A DNA stretch of 64,000 nt. Source: Agromyces albus (lineage in GTDB: Bacteria; Actinomycetota; Actinomycetes; Actinomycetales; Microbacteriaceae). Within the stretch, counting starts at the first letter, position 1. Each line of letters opens with the position of its first letter. The position numbers and the translations under genes are program-made. The stretch lies in assembly GCF_030815405.1 (NCBI RefSeq), contig NZ_JAUSWX010000001.1, positions 4,154,001 through 4,218,000 on the forward strand, given 5' to 3'. A model generated the notes under the pieces. It had not been told where the DNA came from. It saw nothing but the letters and a program-made list of their open reading frames with translations, and ran no database searches. Below are positions 18,344 to 27,524 of this stretch, in pieces.

Positions 18344-18357
18344 TGAGAGCGCTCTCA
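18344..18357. promoter_or_regulatory. LacI-type operator O1 (perfect 14-bp palindrome)
   Basis: TGAGAGCGCTCTCA, a perfect dyad, lies just downstream of the inferred transcription start of the importer operon, about 60 nt before the binding-protein start codon. It matches the CpG-centred palindromes bound by LacI-family sugar regulators. Confidence 0.8.
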
Positions 18358-18370
18358 CGATGCAGCCCCG

Positions 18371-18400
18371 ATGATAAGCAGCCATGAATCCTCATGTCAA
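18371..18400 (-). promoter_or_regulatory. Promoter of the beta-glucoside importer operon
   Basis: On the minus strand, TTGACA (18395-18400) and TATCAT (18371-18376) are separated by 18 nt. The -35 hexamer abuts operator O2 and the start region lies against O1, so bound repressor would block or loop the promoter. Confidence 0.75.
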
Positions 18401-18412
18401 GAGAGCGCTCTC
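18401..18412. promoter_or_regulatory. LacI-type operator O2
   Basis: GAGAGCGCTCTC, a 12-bp perfect palindrome directly upstream of the -35 hexamer. It carries the same core as O1, 44 bp away. It also lies about 58 bp from the divergent -10 of the VanY-type gene and could affect that promoter. Confidence 0.75.
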
Positions 18413-18482
18413 ATTCCGTTCGACCGTTACCAGGACGTGACCCGCCCAAGCACCCCGCGGTCGCGGGCGTACACTCGAAACC

Positions 18483-19298
18483 GTGTCTGCAAGCGAGCGT
18501 CGAGAGCCGTCCGATCGCGTCAGGCAGAACCGGCGCCTCGTCGTGGCGCTCTCCCTCAGCCTCGTGCTGATCGCCGCGAGCGTGGTCGTGATCGGCGCCG
18601 TTGCGGGCGACGATTCGAACGGCGATGCCGGCCCCGGTGCGGCATCCGACCCCACCGAGACTCCGACAGTGCGACCCGCGCCCGCCGAGCCGCCGCCGCC
18701 GGCGCCCGTCGACACGTTCGATCGGGCCGCGCACTCCCTCGACGACCCCATGAGCATCTGGGTCGTCGTCAACAAGCTCCGGCCGCTCACCCCGCAGGAC
18801 TTCGAGCCGCCAGACCTCGTCGACGTGCCGGTCGAGCACACCAACGAGCCGCTGCTTCGGCAGGAGGCATCCGACGCCGTGGTCGTGATGTTCCAGGCAG
18901 CGCTCGACGAGGCCGGTCTCGAGCTCGCCTCGAACAGCGCCTACCGCTCGTACAGCGCCCAGGAGTCGGTCTACGACGGCGACGACCTGTACACGGCACG
19001 GCCCGGCTACAGCGAGCACCAGACCGGCCTCACGATGGACATCGGCTCGGTGTCGGGGGAGTGCTCGCTCGACCCGTGCTTCGCCGACACCGCCGAGGGA
19101 ATCTGGCTGCGCGACAACGCCTGGCGCTTCGGCTTCATCCTGCGCTACGCGGCGGACAAGACCGAGGTCACCGGATACTCGTTCGAGCCCTGGCACTTCC
19201 GCTATGTGGGGGTGCCCCTCGCGACCGAGATGCACGAGACTGGCGTCGTGACCCTCGAAGAGTTCTTCGGCCTTCCGGCTGCGCCAGACTATGGCTGA
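18483..19298 (+). CDS. D-alanyl-D-alanine carboxypeptidase, VanY family
   Basis: 271 residues from GTG 18483. One N-terminal membrane anchor (VVALSLSLVLIAASVVVIGA) is followed by a Pro-rich linker and the LAS peptidase domain. The zinc-site signatures are SAYRSY, PGYSEHQTGLTMDI (His and Asp ligands) and EPWHFRYVG (catalytic and ligand His). It trims D-Ala from stem peptides outside the membrane. TACACT at 18470-18475, 7 nt before GTG, suggests a leaderless transcript. The next gene starts 8 nt before its stop ends. Confidence 0.92.
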   Translation: MSASERREPSDRVRQNRRLVVALSLSLVLIAASVVVIGAVAGDDSNGDAGPGAASDPTETPTVRPAPAEPPPPAPVDTFDRAAHSLDDPMSIWVVVNKLRPLTPQDFEPPDLVDVPVEHTNEPLLRQEASDAVVVMFQAALDEAGLELASNSAYRSYSAQESVYDGDDLYTARPGYSEHQTGLTMDIGSVSGECSLDPCFADTAEGIWLRDNAWRFGFILRYAADKTEVTGYSFEPWHFRYVGVPLATEMHETGVVTLEEFFGLPAAPDYG

Positions 19299-20673
19299 AC
19301 GGATGCCGCGGCGCGGCGTCTCGCTCGCGGTGCTGATCGTCAACCAGCTGCTCGCGGGTGTCGGCGTGGCATCCGGCGTCGCGGTCGCGGCGCTCCTCGC
19401 CCAAGACCTCACGGGCACCGCCGTGCTCGCCGGCATGGCCCAGTCCGCGACCGTGCTCGGGGCCGCGCTCTCGGCGATTCCGCTCGCGCGGCTCGCGGTG
19501 CGCTCCGGCCGCCATGTCGCGCTCGCCGCCGGCTACGGGCTCGCCTTCGTCGGCGCCGTGCTCATCGTGGTGGGGTCGGCGGGCGGCTGGATCGCGCTCG
19601 TCTTCCTCGCGCTCGCCGTGTTCGGCGCGGGCGCCGCCGCGGGCCTGCAGGCGCGATTCGCGGCCACCGAGGTGGCAGCACCCGGTTTCGAGGCTCGCGC
19701 CATGTCGCTCGTGCTGTGGGCGACGACACTCGGCTCGGTCGCCGGCCCCCTGCTCGCCGAGACGGGCGACGTCCTGGGCCGCGCGCTCGGACTCCCGCCG
19801 TTCGTCGGGCCGTTCCTGCTCTCGGGTGCCGTGTTCGGCCTCTCGACGGTGCTCGTCGCCGCGCTCCTGCGGGTGCCGCGGGCCGGAGCGCTCGCATCGG
19901 ATGCCGCGACGAGCGCGCCCGCCGCCGACCCCGATGACGATGGACCGATCGCTCCCGATGGGGTCGCCGACGTCGCCGGCTCGGCTCCGGTCGCCGCCGA
20001 CGTGCCGGCCCTCGACGTCGCCGAAGATGCGCCGGCAGCCGCAGTCGCCGACAAGGCCTCCGGCGCCAAGCGCGTCGGCGCCTGGCAGGCGCTGCGCACG
20101 GCGGTGCGCAATCCGCGTTCCCTCGTCGCGGTCCTCGCCATCGTGTGCTCGCACACGGTGATGGTCGGCGTCATGGTCATGACACCGGTGCACATGACCG
20201 ACCACGGGCTGTCGCTCACGCTCGTCGGGGTGGTCATCAGCATCCACGTCTTCGGCATGTACGGGGCGAGCCCGATCGTCGGCTGGCTCGTCGACCGGGT
20301 CGGCCCGGTGCGCGTCATCGCCGGGGGAGCGGTCATCCTCTTCGCGGCGACGCTCATCGGCATCCTCGCCGCGGGCGACGACATGCTGCTCGTGCCCGTC
20401 GCGCTCGGTCTCCTCGGGCTCGGCTGGTCGTGCGGCCTCATCGGCGGATCGACGCTGCTCACGACCTCGGTCGACCCGGCGATCCGAGTGCCGTTGCAGG
20501 GCGCGACGGATGCCGCGATGAATGTGACGGCGGCGGCATCCGCTGCACTCTCCGGGGTGATCCTCGGCATCGGCGGCTTCGCGGTCGTGAACGTGGTGGC
20601 GGTGCTCGTGCTCGTACCGCTCATCATCGCCGTGCTGCGCCTGGCACTGCGGCGTACGAGCGTGCCCGCCTGA
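19291..20673 (+). CDS. MFS transporter
   Basis: 460 residues with about 12 hydrophobic helices. The first motif region (LVAGVGVASGVAVAALLAQ-like) and the sixth/seventh-helix junction are recognisable. The central cytoplasmic loop is unusually long: about 75 residues rich in Ala, Asp and Pro (roughly residues 205-270). It overlaps the VanY-type gene by 8 nt. Substrate is unknown; efflux of a small molecule is the usual role of similar actinobacterial proteins. Confidence 0.85.
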   Translation: MAERMPRRGVSLAVLIVNQLLAGVGVASGVAVAALLAQDLTGTAVLAGMAQSATVLGAALSAIPLARLAVRSGRHVALAAGYGLAFVGAVLIVVGSAGGWIALVFLALAVFGAGAAAGLQARFAATEVAAPGFEARAMSLVLWATTLGSVAGPLLAETGDVLGRALGLPPFVGPFLLSGAVFGLSTVLVAALLRVPRAGALASDAATSAPAADPDDDGPIAPDGVADVAGSAPVAADVPALDVAEDAPAAAVADKASGAKRVGAWQALRTAVRNPRSLVAVLAIVCSHTVMVGVMVMTPVHMTDHGLSLTLVGVVISIHVFGMYGASPIVGWLVDRVGPVRVIAGGAVILFAATLIGILAAGDDMLLVPVALGLLGLGWSCGLIGGSTLLTTSVDPAIRVPLQGATDAAMNVTAAASAALSGVILGIGGFAVVNVVAVLVLVPLIIAVLRLALRRTSVPA

Positions 20674-20681
20674 ACACTGGG

Positions 20682-20695
20682 TGAGCGCGCTCTCA
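20682..20695. promoter_or_regulatory. Stray LacI-type operator-like site
   Basis: TGAGCGCGCTCTCA differs from O1 by one base, and the similarity continues outward: ACTGGGTGAG(A/C)GCGCTCTCACG is shared by the two sites. It lies about 90 bp before the secreted amidase-type gene. Confidence 0.5.
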
Positions 20696-20783
20696 CGCTT
20701 CTCCCAGCGTTTAGGAGGTTCCCTCACAATCTGTCGTGATGGGGTAACGCGGTCCCCCGAAATGCCGACCGGAGTTCCCCCAC

Positions 20784-22112
20784 GTGATCCAGGACTTCAC
20801 GCTGCCCTCGCGCCGCCGTTCGACGTTCCGCGAACCCGCTTCCGTCTCGTACCCCGCCTTCGGTGAGCCCACTCCTGCCGATTCGTACCCCATCGGTGAC
20901 CCGGCTCCCGCCGATTCACCTGCGATCGGCGACCCGGTTCCCGCCGACTCGTCCGACTCGTCCGACTCGTCCGATTCGGCCGCGGCCGCGCCCGCCGAAC
21001 CCGAGGCGACTTCGGAGCGGTCGGGCGAGCCTCGCCATCGCGCCGAACCGGTTCGCAATCGACGACAGTCGCCGGGGATGCGCCGTTCCATCGCGTTCGG
21101 GTGCGTCGCCGCGATCATGGGCGTGAGCGCATTCGGCACGGTCGCCGCGTCCGCCGGCGAGGGCGCGACGAGGGTCGTCTCGGCTCGCGAGGCGGTCGCC
21201 TCGGTCGCCCAGACGGTCGATCCTGCTGAAGCGGCCGCCGTCGACGAGCTCGTCTCGCTCATCGACACGGACGACGGTCCCGCGATCACGAGCGGACTGT
21301 CGGTCGCCGAGGCCCCCTTCACCGGCGGTACGCAGGTCACGGTCACCGGCGAGGAGCTCGATCAGGTCGCATCCGTCACCGTCGCCGGCGTTCCCGCGGC
21401 GATCGTCGCGATCGACGAGAGCCAGGTGACGTTCGCCGTCCCGGCCGTTGCCGAGAACGCGCTCGGCAGCGCGGAGGTGCGATTCGCGGATGTCGCCGGC
21501 GCGCCCGTCGACGTCGAGGCGCCCGGCGCGACCGTCGCCGCCGGCGCATCCGTTCCCATCGCATCCACCACCGAGCTCCCGGGCATCGTGCACGCCTCGA
21601 CGCAGTCCGTGCCGCACGCACTCACGCTCTCGTACACGACCAACGCGGCCATCGACGCGCAGGTCGGGTACGTGCTCACCTACTGGAGCAGTTACAACAC
21701 CGCGCAGTACACCGTCTTGAGCGGTGTCGACTGCGCGAACTTCGCGAGCCAGTCGCTCATCGCTCGCGGCTGGACGATGGACGGCGAGTGGTACCACGAC
21801 GCGGCCACCGGCGCGATGGGTGCCGCGTGGGCGAGCTCCACCGCGCTGCGCGACTACCTCGCTGCCCGCCCCGACCGGGCGACGGCGCTCGACGACTCGC
21901 AGCGGTCGCTCGTGAAGGTGGGCGACATCGCACAGTTCGACTGGGACTCCTCGGGCGACCGCGACCACACGGCGGTCGTCACGCGCGTCGAGCACACCGA
22001 GACCGGAACCAAGGTCTGGGTCGGCGGGCACACGAAGGACGCCGATTACTGGGACGTCGACCAGGCGCTCGCCACCGGCGGCGGCTACGTCAGCTACTTC
22101 TCGCTCGCGTAG
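20784..22112 (+). CDS. Secreted protein with IPT/TIG domain and putative amidase domain
   Basis: 442 residues from GTG 20784. A long N-terminal tail holds three near-copies of (A/I)GDPxPADS and a run of SDS repeats. A hydrophobic segment (RSIAFGCVAAIMGVSAFGTV) follows at about residue 95. An IPT/TIG-like domain (PFTGGTQVTVTGEEL) comes next. The C-terminal part looks like the Amidase_6 family: GVDCANFASQSL with a likely Cys nucleophile (about residue 317) and DHTAVVTRV with His (about 394). It is probably a wall-directed hydrolase or adhesin-like protein. Confidence 0.8.
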   Translation: MIQDFTLPSRRRSTFREPASVSYPAFGEPTPADSYPIGDPAPADSPAIGDPVPADSSDSSDSSDSAAAAPAEPEATSERSGEPRHRAEPVRNRRQSPGMRRSIAFGCVAAIMGVSAFGTVAASAGEGATRVVSAREAVASVAQTVDPAEAAAVDELVSLIDTDDGPAITSGLSVAEAPFTGGTQVTVTGEELDQVASVTVAGVPAAIVAIDESQVTFAVPAVAENALGSAEVRFADVAGAPVDVEAPGATVAAGASVPIASTTELPGIVHASTQSVPHALTLSYTTNAAIDAQVGYVLTYWSSYNTAQYTVLSGVDCANFASQSLIARGWTMDGEWYHDAATGAMGAAWASSTALRDYLAARPDRATALDDSQRSLVKVGDIAQFDWDSSGDRDHTAVVTRVEHTETGTKVWVGGHTKDADYWDVDQALATGGGYVSYFSLA

Positions 22113-22128
22113 CTCCGGCGCTACGCGA
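22105..22128. terminator. Hairpin terminator between convergent genes
   Basis: Perfect 9-bp stem TCGCGTAGC / GCTACGCGA with loop TCCGGC. It overlaps the stop codon of the amidase-type gene and faces pgm, so it could serve both strands. Confidence 0.65.
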
Positions 22129-22145
22129 TCACCTGGGGAGCGCCG

Positions 22146-23777
22146 TCAGGCGTCGGCGAGCGCGTCGTCGACGAGCTGCTTCGCCGCGGCCTGCACCGAC
22201 TTCAAGTGCTCGGGGCCGCGGAACGACTCCGCGTAGATCTTGTAGACGTTCTCGGTGCCGCTCGGTCGTGCCGCGAACCATGCGTCGGCCGTCGCGACCT
22301 TGACCCCGCCGATCGCGGCGGCGTTGCCCGGGGCATCCGATAGCTTGGCCGTGATCGGGTCGCCGGCGAGGTCGGTCGCCTCGATCGAGGCCGCGTCGAG
22401 CTTGCCGAGCACGGACTTCTGGGCGGGGGTCGCCGCGGCATCCGTGCGCTCATAGGCCGGATCGCCGAAGCGGGCGACGAGCTCCGCGTAGAGCTGTGAG
22501 GGTGAGCGGCCCGTGACCGCCCGAATCTCGGAGGCGAGCAGGCACAGCAGGATGCCGTCTTTGTCGGTGGTCCAGGCCGTGCCGTCGAAGCGCAGGAACG
22601 AGGCGCCCGCGCTCTCCTCGCCGCCGAATCCGACCGAGCCGTCGAGCAGCCCGGGCACGAACCACTTGAAGCCGACCGGAACCTCCCAGAGGCGGCGGCG
22701 CAGGGCCGCGGCGACGCGGTCGATCATCGAGCTCGAGACGAGCGTCTTGCCGATCGCGGCATCCGCCCGCCATCCGGATCGGTGGCCGAAGAGGTACTCG
22801 ACCGCGACCGCGAGGTAGTGGTTCGGGTTCATGAGGCCGCCGTCGGGCGTGACGATGCCATGTCGGTCGGCGTCGGCGTCGTTGCCGGTGAGGATGTCGA
22901 ACTCGCCGGCGTGCGCGAGCACCGACGCCATCGCGAAGGGGCTCGACGGATCCATGCGGATCTTGCCGTCCCAGTCGAGGGTCATGAACGACCACGTCGG
23001 GTCGACCCGCTCGTTCACGACCGTGAGGTCGATGTCGTATCGGTCGCGGATGGCGCCCCAGTAGTTGACGGATGCCCCGCCGAGCGGGTCGGCGCCGATG
23101 CGCACCCCCGACCGGCGGATCGCGTCGAAGTCGATGATGTTCTCGAGGTCGTCGACGTAGTTGCCGCGGAAGTCGTAGGTCTCCACGCCGCTCGGCTCGG
23201 CCTCGAGCACGCCGCGCATGTTGTCGGCGATGAGCCCGTTCGCGCGGTGCGCGATCCAGCTCGTGGCCTCGGAGTCGGCCGGACCGCCATGCGGCGGGTT
23301 GTACTTGAAGCCGCCGTCACCGGGCGGGTTGTGGCTCGGCGTGATGACGATGCCGTCGGCCTCGCCCTCGGCCCGGCGCACCGGGTCGTTGTTCCACTTC
23401 AGGATCGCGTGCGAGAGCGCCGGCGTCGGCACGAAGTCGTCGAACCGGTCGACGAGCACCCGCACCTGGTTGCCGACGAGCACCTCGAGAGCCGTCGTCA
23501 TGGCTGGCGCGCTCAAGGCGTGCGTGTCGGCGCCGATGAAGAGCGGGCCCGTGATGCCCTGCGACCTGCGGTACTCCACGATCGCCTGGGTGATCGCGAG
23601 GATGTGCTGTTCGTTGAAGCTCGTGGTGAGCGACGAGCCGCGGTGGCCCGAGGTGCCGAAGGCCACGCGTTGGTCGGGCTCGGAGACATCCGGATCGCGA
23701 TCGTAGTAGGCCTTGACGAGGGCCTCCACGTTGATGAGATCGGATTCGGTCGCCGGGGTTCCCGCTCGCTCGTGCAT
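22146..23777 (-). CDS. pgm: Phosphoglucomutase, alpha-D-glucose-specific
   Basis: 543 residues, the usual length. The N-terminal FGTSGHRGS motif, the catalytic phosphoserine loop ITPSHNPP (about residue 150), the metal loop DADADRHG (about 300) and the C-terminal phosphate-binding RPSGTE are all present. It interconverts glucose 1- and 6-phosphate for glycogen, trehalose and wall precursor synthesis. ATG 23777 follows CAGACT by 6 nt on the minus strand, again a leaderless pattern. Confidence 0.97.
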   Translation of the reverse strand: MHERAGTPATESDLINVEALVKAYYDRDPDVSEPDQRVAFGTSGHRGSSLTTSFNEQHILAITQAIVEYRRSQGITGPLFIGADTHALSAPAMTTALEVLVGNQVRVLVDRFDDFVPTPALSHAILKWNNDPVRRAEGEADGIVITPSHNPPGDGGFKYNPPHGGPADSEATSWIAHRANGLIADNMRGVLEAEPSGVETYDFRGNYVDDLENIIDFDAIRRSGVRIGADPLGGASVNYWGAIRDRYDIDLTVVNERVDPTWSFMTLDWDGKIRMDPSSPFAMASVLAHAGEFDILTGNDADADRHGIVTPDGGLMNPNHYLAVAVEYLFGHRSGWRADAAIGKTLVSSSMIDRVAAALRRRLWEVPVGFKWFVPGLLDGSVGFGGEESAGASFLRFDGTAWTTDKDGILLCLLASEIRAVTGRSPSQLYAELVARFGDPAYERTDAAATPAQKSVLGKLDAASIEATDLAGDPITAKLSDAPGNAAAIGGVKVATADAWFAARPSGTENVYKIYAESFRGPEHLKSVQAAAKQLVDDALADA

Positions 23778-23823
23778 CCCCCCAGTCTGTCACCGGTGCC
23801 TCGGTCCGTCACGAGGTCATTTC

Positions 23824-25146
23824 TCAGAGGAGCGCGCCCACCCCGGTCGCGACCGTGAAGATCGTGAGCCCTGCGAGCGCGCCGACCACGGTGCCGTTGA
23901 TACGGATGAACTGCAGGTCGCGGCCCACCTGCAGCTCCAGTTTCTCCGTCGTCTCGCGGGGGTCCCACCGCTCGACGGTCTCGGTGATGACCCCGGCGAT
24001 CTCGTGCCGGTAGGTGCGCACCACGTAGGCGGCGGCATCCGCGACCCATGCGTCGACCTTGGCGGCGAGCTCTTCGTCGGAGGCGAGTCGCGACCCCACC
24101 TCGATGACCGCCGCGCGCAGCCCGGCGCGCAGTTCGCTCTGCTCGTCGGCGAGCGATTCGGCGAGCGTGTGCTTCACCGACTCCCACACCTCACCGGCGA
24201 ACTCGCGCAGCCGCGGGCTCTCGAGGAGCTCGGCTTTCAGCGACTCGACGCGGGCGATCATCGCCGGGTCGTGCTGGAGGTCGTGGGTGAGGTCGGCGAG
24301 GTAGCGGTCGATCGCGATCCGCAGCGGATGCCCCGGATCGGAGCGCACGGCGCGCACGAACGACCGCACCTCTCGTGAGGCGCGGTCATCGACGATGCGG
24401 TCGACGAACCCGGGAAGCCAGCGCGGCAGGCGGTCGGAGACCATGCTGCCGAACGCCTCGGGATGCGCCTCGAGCCAGCCCTCGGCCTTCTCGAGCACCA
24501 CGTCGATCGCCGTACGCTGCTGGTCGGACTCCACGAGCCGAGCGCCGAGCCGCCCGATCGCCGGACCCCACTCGGGCGCGAAGACATGCCGCCGGGCGAG
24601 GTTCTCGATCACGTCCTCGACATCCTCGTCGCCGAGGAGGGTGAGCACCCCGCGTGCAGCGACGGATACCTCGGCGGTGAGCCGTTCGGCGTGCTCGGGC
24701 ATCGTGAGCCACTCGCCGAGGCGCCGCGCGATGCCCATCGACTCGAGCTTGCCGAGCACGACCTCGTCGGAGAGGAACTCGTTCTCGACGAACGCGCCGA
24801 GGGTCGCGCCGATCTCGTCCTTGCGGTTCGGGATGATCGCGGTGTGGGGGATCGGCAGCCCGAGCGGATGCCGGAAGAGCGCCGTCACCGCGAACCAGTC
24901 GGCGATCGCGCCGACCATCGCGCCCTCCGCGGCGGCGCGAACATAGGCGAGCCACGGCACGGCGTCCTGCAGCGCGAACGACACCGCGAACACCACGGCG
25001 GCGACGGCGAGCAGGCTCGTCGCCACGCGCTTCATGCGTCGCAACGCGACGAGCCGCTCGGCATCCGTCGGCACAGGGGCGCGTCGCGCTGCCGTCGCAA
25101 GCTCGGCGCTACCGACATTGCCGGCTTCAGAATTCAGGAGATCCAT
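23824..25146 (-). CDS. DUF445 family membrane protein
   Basis: 440 residues from ATG 25146, preceded by CGGAGG at 4 nt. The open frame extends further upstream but overlaps the divergent pheA and has no similarity there. The family opening is clear: MKRVATSLLAVAAVVFAVSFAL then GAMVGAIADWFAVTALFRHP. A long helical middle follows, and a C-terminal membrane segment (NGTVVGALAGLTIFTVATGVGAL). It is conserved in Firmicutes and Actinobacteria; function unknown. Confidence 0.9.
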   Translation of the reverse strand: MDLLNSEAGNVGSAELATAARRAPVPTDAERLVALRRMKRVATSLLAVAAVVFAVSFALQDAVPWLAYVRAAAEGAMVGAIADWFAVTALFRHPLGLPIPHTAIIPNRKDEIGATLGAFVENEFLSDEVVLGKLESMGIARRLGEWLTMPEHAERLTAEVSVAARGVLTLLGDEDVEDVIENLARRHVFAPEWGPAIGRLGARLVESDQQRTAIDVVLEKAEGWLEAHPEAFGSMVSDRLPRWLPGFVDRIVDDRASREVRSFVRAVRSDPGHPLRIAIDRYLADLTHDLQHDPAMIARVESLKAELLESPRLREFAGEVWESVKHTLAESLADEQSELRAGLRAAVIEVGSRLASDEELAAKVDAWVADAAAYVVRTYRHEIAGVITETVERWDPRETTEKLELQVGRDLQFIRINGTVVGALAGLTIFTVATGVGALL

Positions 25147-25229
25147 GCCACCTCCGAGCTCCAAGCTACGTGTTTCCCGCCCTGACCGTGCTCCGGGCGC
25201 GCAACGCTCCTGAATTCTGAACGGCTGGC

Positions 25230-25235
25230 TAGGCT
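25230..25235 (+). promoter_or_regulatory. -10 element of leaderless pheA promoter
   Basis: TAGGCT, 7 nt before ATG 25243, with no ribosome site between. Confidence 0.5.
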
Positions 25236-25242
25236 TGCCTGC

Positions 25243-26196
25243 ATGATGGATGCCGCGCCCGCTTCGCCCGAGGAGACGTACTCCTACCTGGGGCCGGCCG
25301 GCACTTTCACCGAAGCGGCGCTGAAGCAGGTGCCCGAGGCCGCGGGCAAGCACTGGCGCTCGGTCAACAACGTGGGCGAGGCGCTCGCGGATGTCACGAG
25401 CGGCCGTTCGATCGCGGCGATGATCGCCATCGAGAACTCGGTCGAGGGCGGGGTCTCGGCCACACAGGACGCGCTCGCGACCGTGCCGGGGCTGCGCATC
25501 ATCGGCGAGTACCTCGTGCCGGTGAACTTCGTGCTCGTGGCACGCGAGGGCACCACGCTCGCCGACGTGCATGTCGTGAATGCCCACCCCGTCGCCTATG
25601 CGCAGTCGCGCGGCTGGCTCGAACGAGAGCTGCCCGACCACGGGCACATCCCCGCGACGAGCAACGTGCAGGCTGCGGCATCCCTGTTCGAGAGCAGTCA
25701 GGCGGATGCCGCGGTGGCTCCTCCGGGCATCACCGAGCACCTCGACCTCGTGGTGCTCGCCCGCGACATCGGCGACAACCCCAACGCCGTCACGCGCTTC
25801 GTGCTCGTGAGCCGCTCACGAGTGCTCGCCGCGCCTACCGGGGCCGACAAGACGAGCCTCATCGTCGAGCTGCCCAGCGACGAGCCGGGCTCCCTGCTCG
25901 CGATGCTCGAGCAGTTCTCCACTCGCGGCGTGAACCTGTCGCTCCTCGAATCGCGGCCCATCGGCGACGCCCTCGGCCGCTACCGCTTCGTCGTCGACCT
26001 CGACGGCCACATCGCCGACGAGCGCGTCGCCGACGCGTTGCTCGGCTTGCGCCGCACGAGCCCCAACGTGCTGTTCCTCGGGTCGTATCCGCGGGCCGAT
26101 CGCCAGGAGGTCTCCTATCACTCGAAGTACGACGACGAGATCTTCATCGAGGCGCGCGACTGGTTGCGGGCCTTGCTGAGCGGCGAGCCCGACTGA
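25243..26196 (+). CDS. pheA: Prephenate dehydratase
   Basis: 317 residues. The catalytic PDT domain runs to about residue 195 (YLGPAGTFTEAA, IENSVEGGV, and NAVTRFVLV with the catalytic Thr-Arg-Phe). It is followed by an ACT domain with the phenylalanine-binding ESRP motif (LSLLESRPIG). It converts prephenate to phenylpyruvate in phenylalanine synthesis and is probably feedback-inhibited. It stands alone, with a leaderless-type promoter, divergent from the DUF445 gene. Confidence 0.96.
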   Translation: MMDAAPASPEETYSYLGPAGTFTEAALKQVPEAAGKHWRSVNNVGEALADVTSGRSIAAMIAIENSVEGGVSATQDALATVPGLRIIGEYLVPVNFVLVAREGTTLADVHVVNAHPVAYAQSRGWLERELPDHGHIPATSNVQAAASLFESSQADAAVAPPGITEHLDLVVLARDIGDNPNAVTRFVLVSRSRVLAAPTGADKTSLIVELPSDEPGSLLAMLEQFSTRGVNLSLLESRPIGDALGRYRFVVDLDGHIADERVADALLGLRRTSPNVLFLGSYPRADRQEVSYHSKYDDEIFIEARDWLRALLSGEPD

Positions 26197-26267
26197 GCCT
26201 GCCGCGGCTGCGCTGTCGTCTGCGATCGATCGTTGCGAGAAGTCCTCAACATTGGTACGTTCCGGCT

Positions 26268-26536
26268 ATGTCGCGCAACGTGGGGTACGTCGTCTCCGGA
26301 GACGGACACGTCGACGTGCTGGCGCGGGATGGCGCGGGCAGCCTCTGGCTGGCACCGGTTGGGACGCGTTCGATGCGGTGTTCGGCTCGGGCGACTTCAC
26401 CGGAGACGGCAACGACGACGTGATGGGGCGGGACTCCTCCGGCCGGCTCTGGCTCTACCCGGGCGACGGATTCTCGGGATGGAAGCCCCAATCGGTGGTC
26501 GGAACGGGGTGGAGCTCGCTCTCGTTCGTGCGCTGA
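26268..26536 (+). pseudogene. Remnant of a secreted FG-GAP/VCBS repeat protein
   Basis: Two adjacent frames hold repeat pieces. From 26268 the frame reads YVVSGDGHVDVLARDGAG then SLWL. After about 26350 another frame reads GTGWDAFDAVFGSGDFTGDG, NDDVMGRDSSGRLWLYPGDG and ends WSSLSFVR at a stop (26534-26536). The calcium-loop signature DxDGxxD-like (DFTGDGNDD) is typical of FG-GAP repeats in wall hydrolases. There is no signal peptide or catalytic domain, and a deletion separates the two pieces. Confidence 0.6.
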
Positions 26537-26619
26537 TCGGAGTCGGACAGCTCCGGTGGTCGGCGCCCTCGATGGCTCGTGCGCGGTACTGTGACCCTGA
26601 TCGATCATGAGGGGTGACC

Positions 26620-27207
26620 ATGAGTGAGGGCAGGAGCGCACAGGGTATCGACCCGAGGTTCGATCCACGGTTCCAGCGCGGGTATGTGCCGTCGCCCGAA
26701 TCGGAGGCGGCAGCGGTGGAGACACCGCCGCAGAAGGTGGTGCGATCGCCGCCGGCCCCGACCGCGCCTGCGCCCGGGCGCATCCCACGGCTCGCGGCGC
26801 GGTCTGCCGAGCCTGCGGAGCACGCGCACGTCGCAATGCCGCCCACGACCTCCGAGGTCGCGTCGGCGGATGCCGCGGAGCCCGACGCATCGGTCGATCC
26901 GGCCGTGTTCGTGGAGCCCGACCTCGAAGGCGTCGACGAGGCTGAGGAGCGCCCTACTCGCTGGCGCTGGCTCTGGATCGCGCTGGGTGCCAGCGTCGGC
27001 TGCGTCATGCTCGGGGTCGGCCTGTTCTGGAGCTACGCCTCGGATCCCGGAGGCTACATGGGTCGCCCGGGCACCGGGTACGACGCGACCCTCGCCCAGT
27101 TCGTCATGTCGCTCGCACCCGGACTCGTGCAGGCCGGGGTGATCGGCGTGGTCGTGGCGCTCGCCTCGATGGCGATCTTCGGACGCCGTAAGGAGTCTGG
27201 CCGGTGA
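26620..27207 (+). CDS. Hypothetical membrane protein with long disordered N-terminus
   Basis: 195 residues from ATG 26620, behind GAGGGG; a GTG six bases earlier overlaps that site. Residues 1-115 are Pro/Ala/Glu-rich, with FDPRFQRGY repeats near the start. Two membrane segments follow (WLWIALGASVGCVMLGVGLF and VQAGVIGVVVALASMAIF). Its stop overlaps the GTG start of the next membrane gene (GTGA), so the two are co-translated. No family recognised. Confidence 0.75.
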   Translation: MSEGRSAQGIDPRFDPRFQRGYVPSPESEAAAVETPPQKVVRSPPAPTAPAPGRIPRLAARSAEPAEHAHVAMPPTTSEVASADAAEPDASVDPAVFVEPDLEGVDEAEERPTRWRWLWIALGASVGCVMLGVGLFWSYASDPGGYMGRPGTGYDATLAQFVMSLAPGLVQAGVIGVVVALASMAIFGRRKESGR

Positions 27208-27524
27208 GGGCGCCCCATCCGGCGCAGATCGCCCTTGGGGGCCTCTGCGTACTCGCGCTGATCGGGCTGTGGTGGATCACGACGGTGATGCTCGAGATGC
27301 AGGGCGTCTCGTGGAGCGGCGAGGAGCCGAGTGACGAGATCATCGCCATGTGGGCGTTCCAGAACCTGGCCTACACCCTCTTGATGCCCGCGCTCGCAAT
27401 GGCGGGCGCGGCATCCGCGCTCGGCCTCGTGTTCACGTGGTCCTTCTCGACGGCGCTTCGCCGCCGCAGCGACCGGCGTGAGGTCAGCGACCGAGTCGAA
27501 GTCCGCGACCGACGCGAACGATGA
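27204..27524 (+). CDS. Hypothetical two-helix membrane protein
   Basis: 106 residues from GTG 27204. Helices are IALGGLCVLALIGLWWITTV and LAYTLLMPALAMAGAASALG, with a short extracellular loop between and a basic, repetitive C-terminus ([20 protein letters not shown]). Its last 41 nt overlap the convergent lipid kinase gene. It pairs with the preceding membrane protein; function unknown. Confidence 0.7.
   Translation: MRAPHPAQIALGGLCVLALIGLWWITTVMLEMQGVSWSGEEPSDEIIAMWAFQNLAYTLLMPALAMAGAASALGLVFTWSFSTALRRRSDRREVSDRVEVRDRRER

Noticed and set aside
19168..20727. 519-codon minus-strand frame opposite the MFS gene
   Set aside because: His/Asp/Arg-rich shadow of hydrophobic codons; no hydrophobic core or motif.
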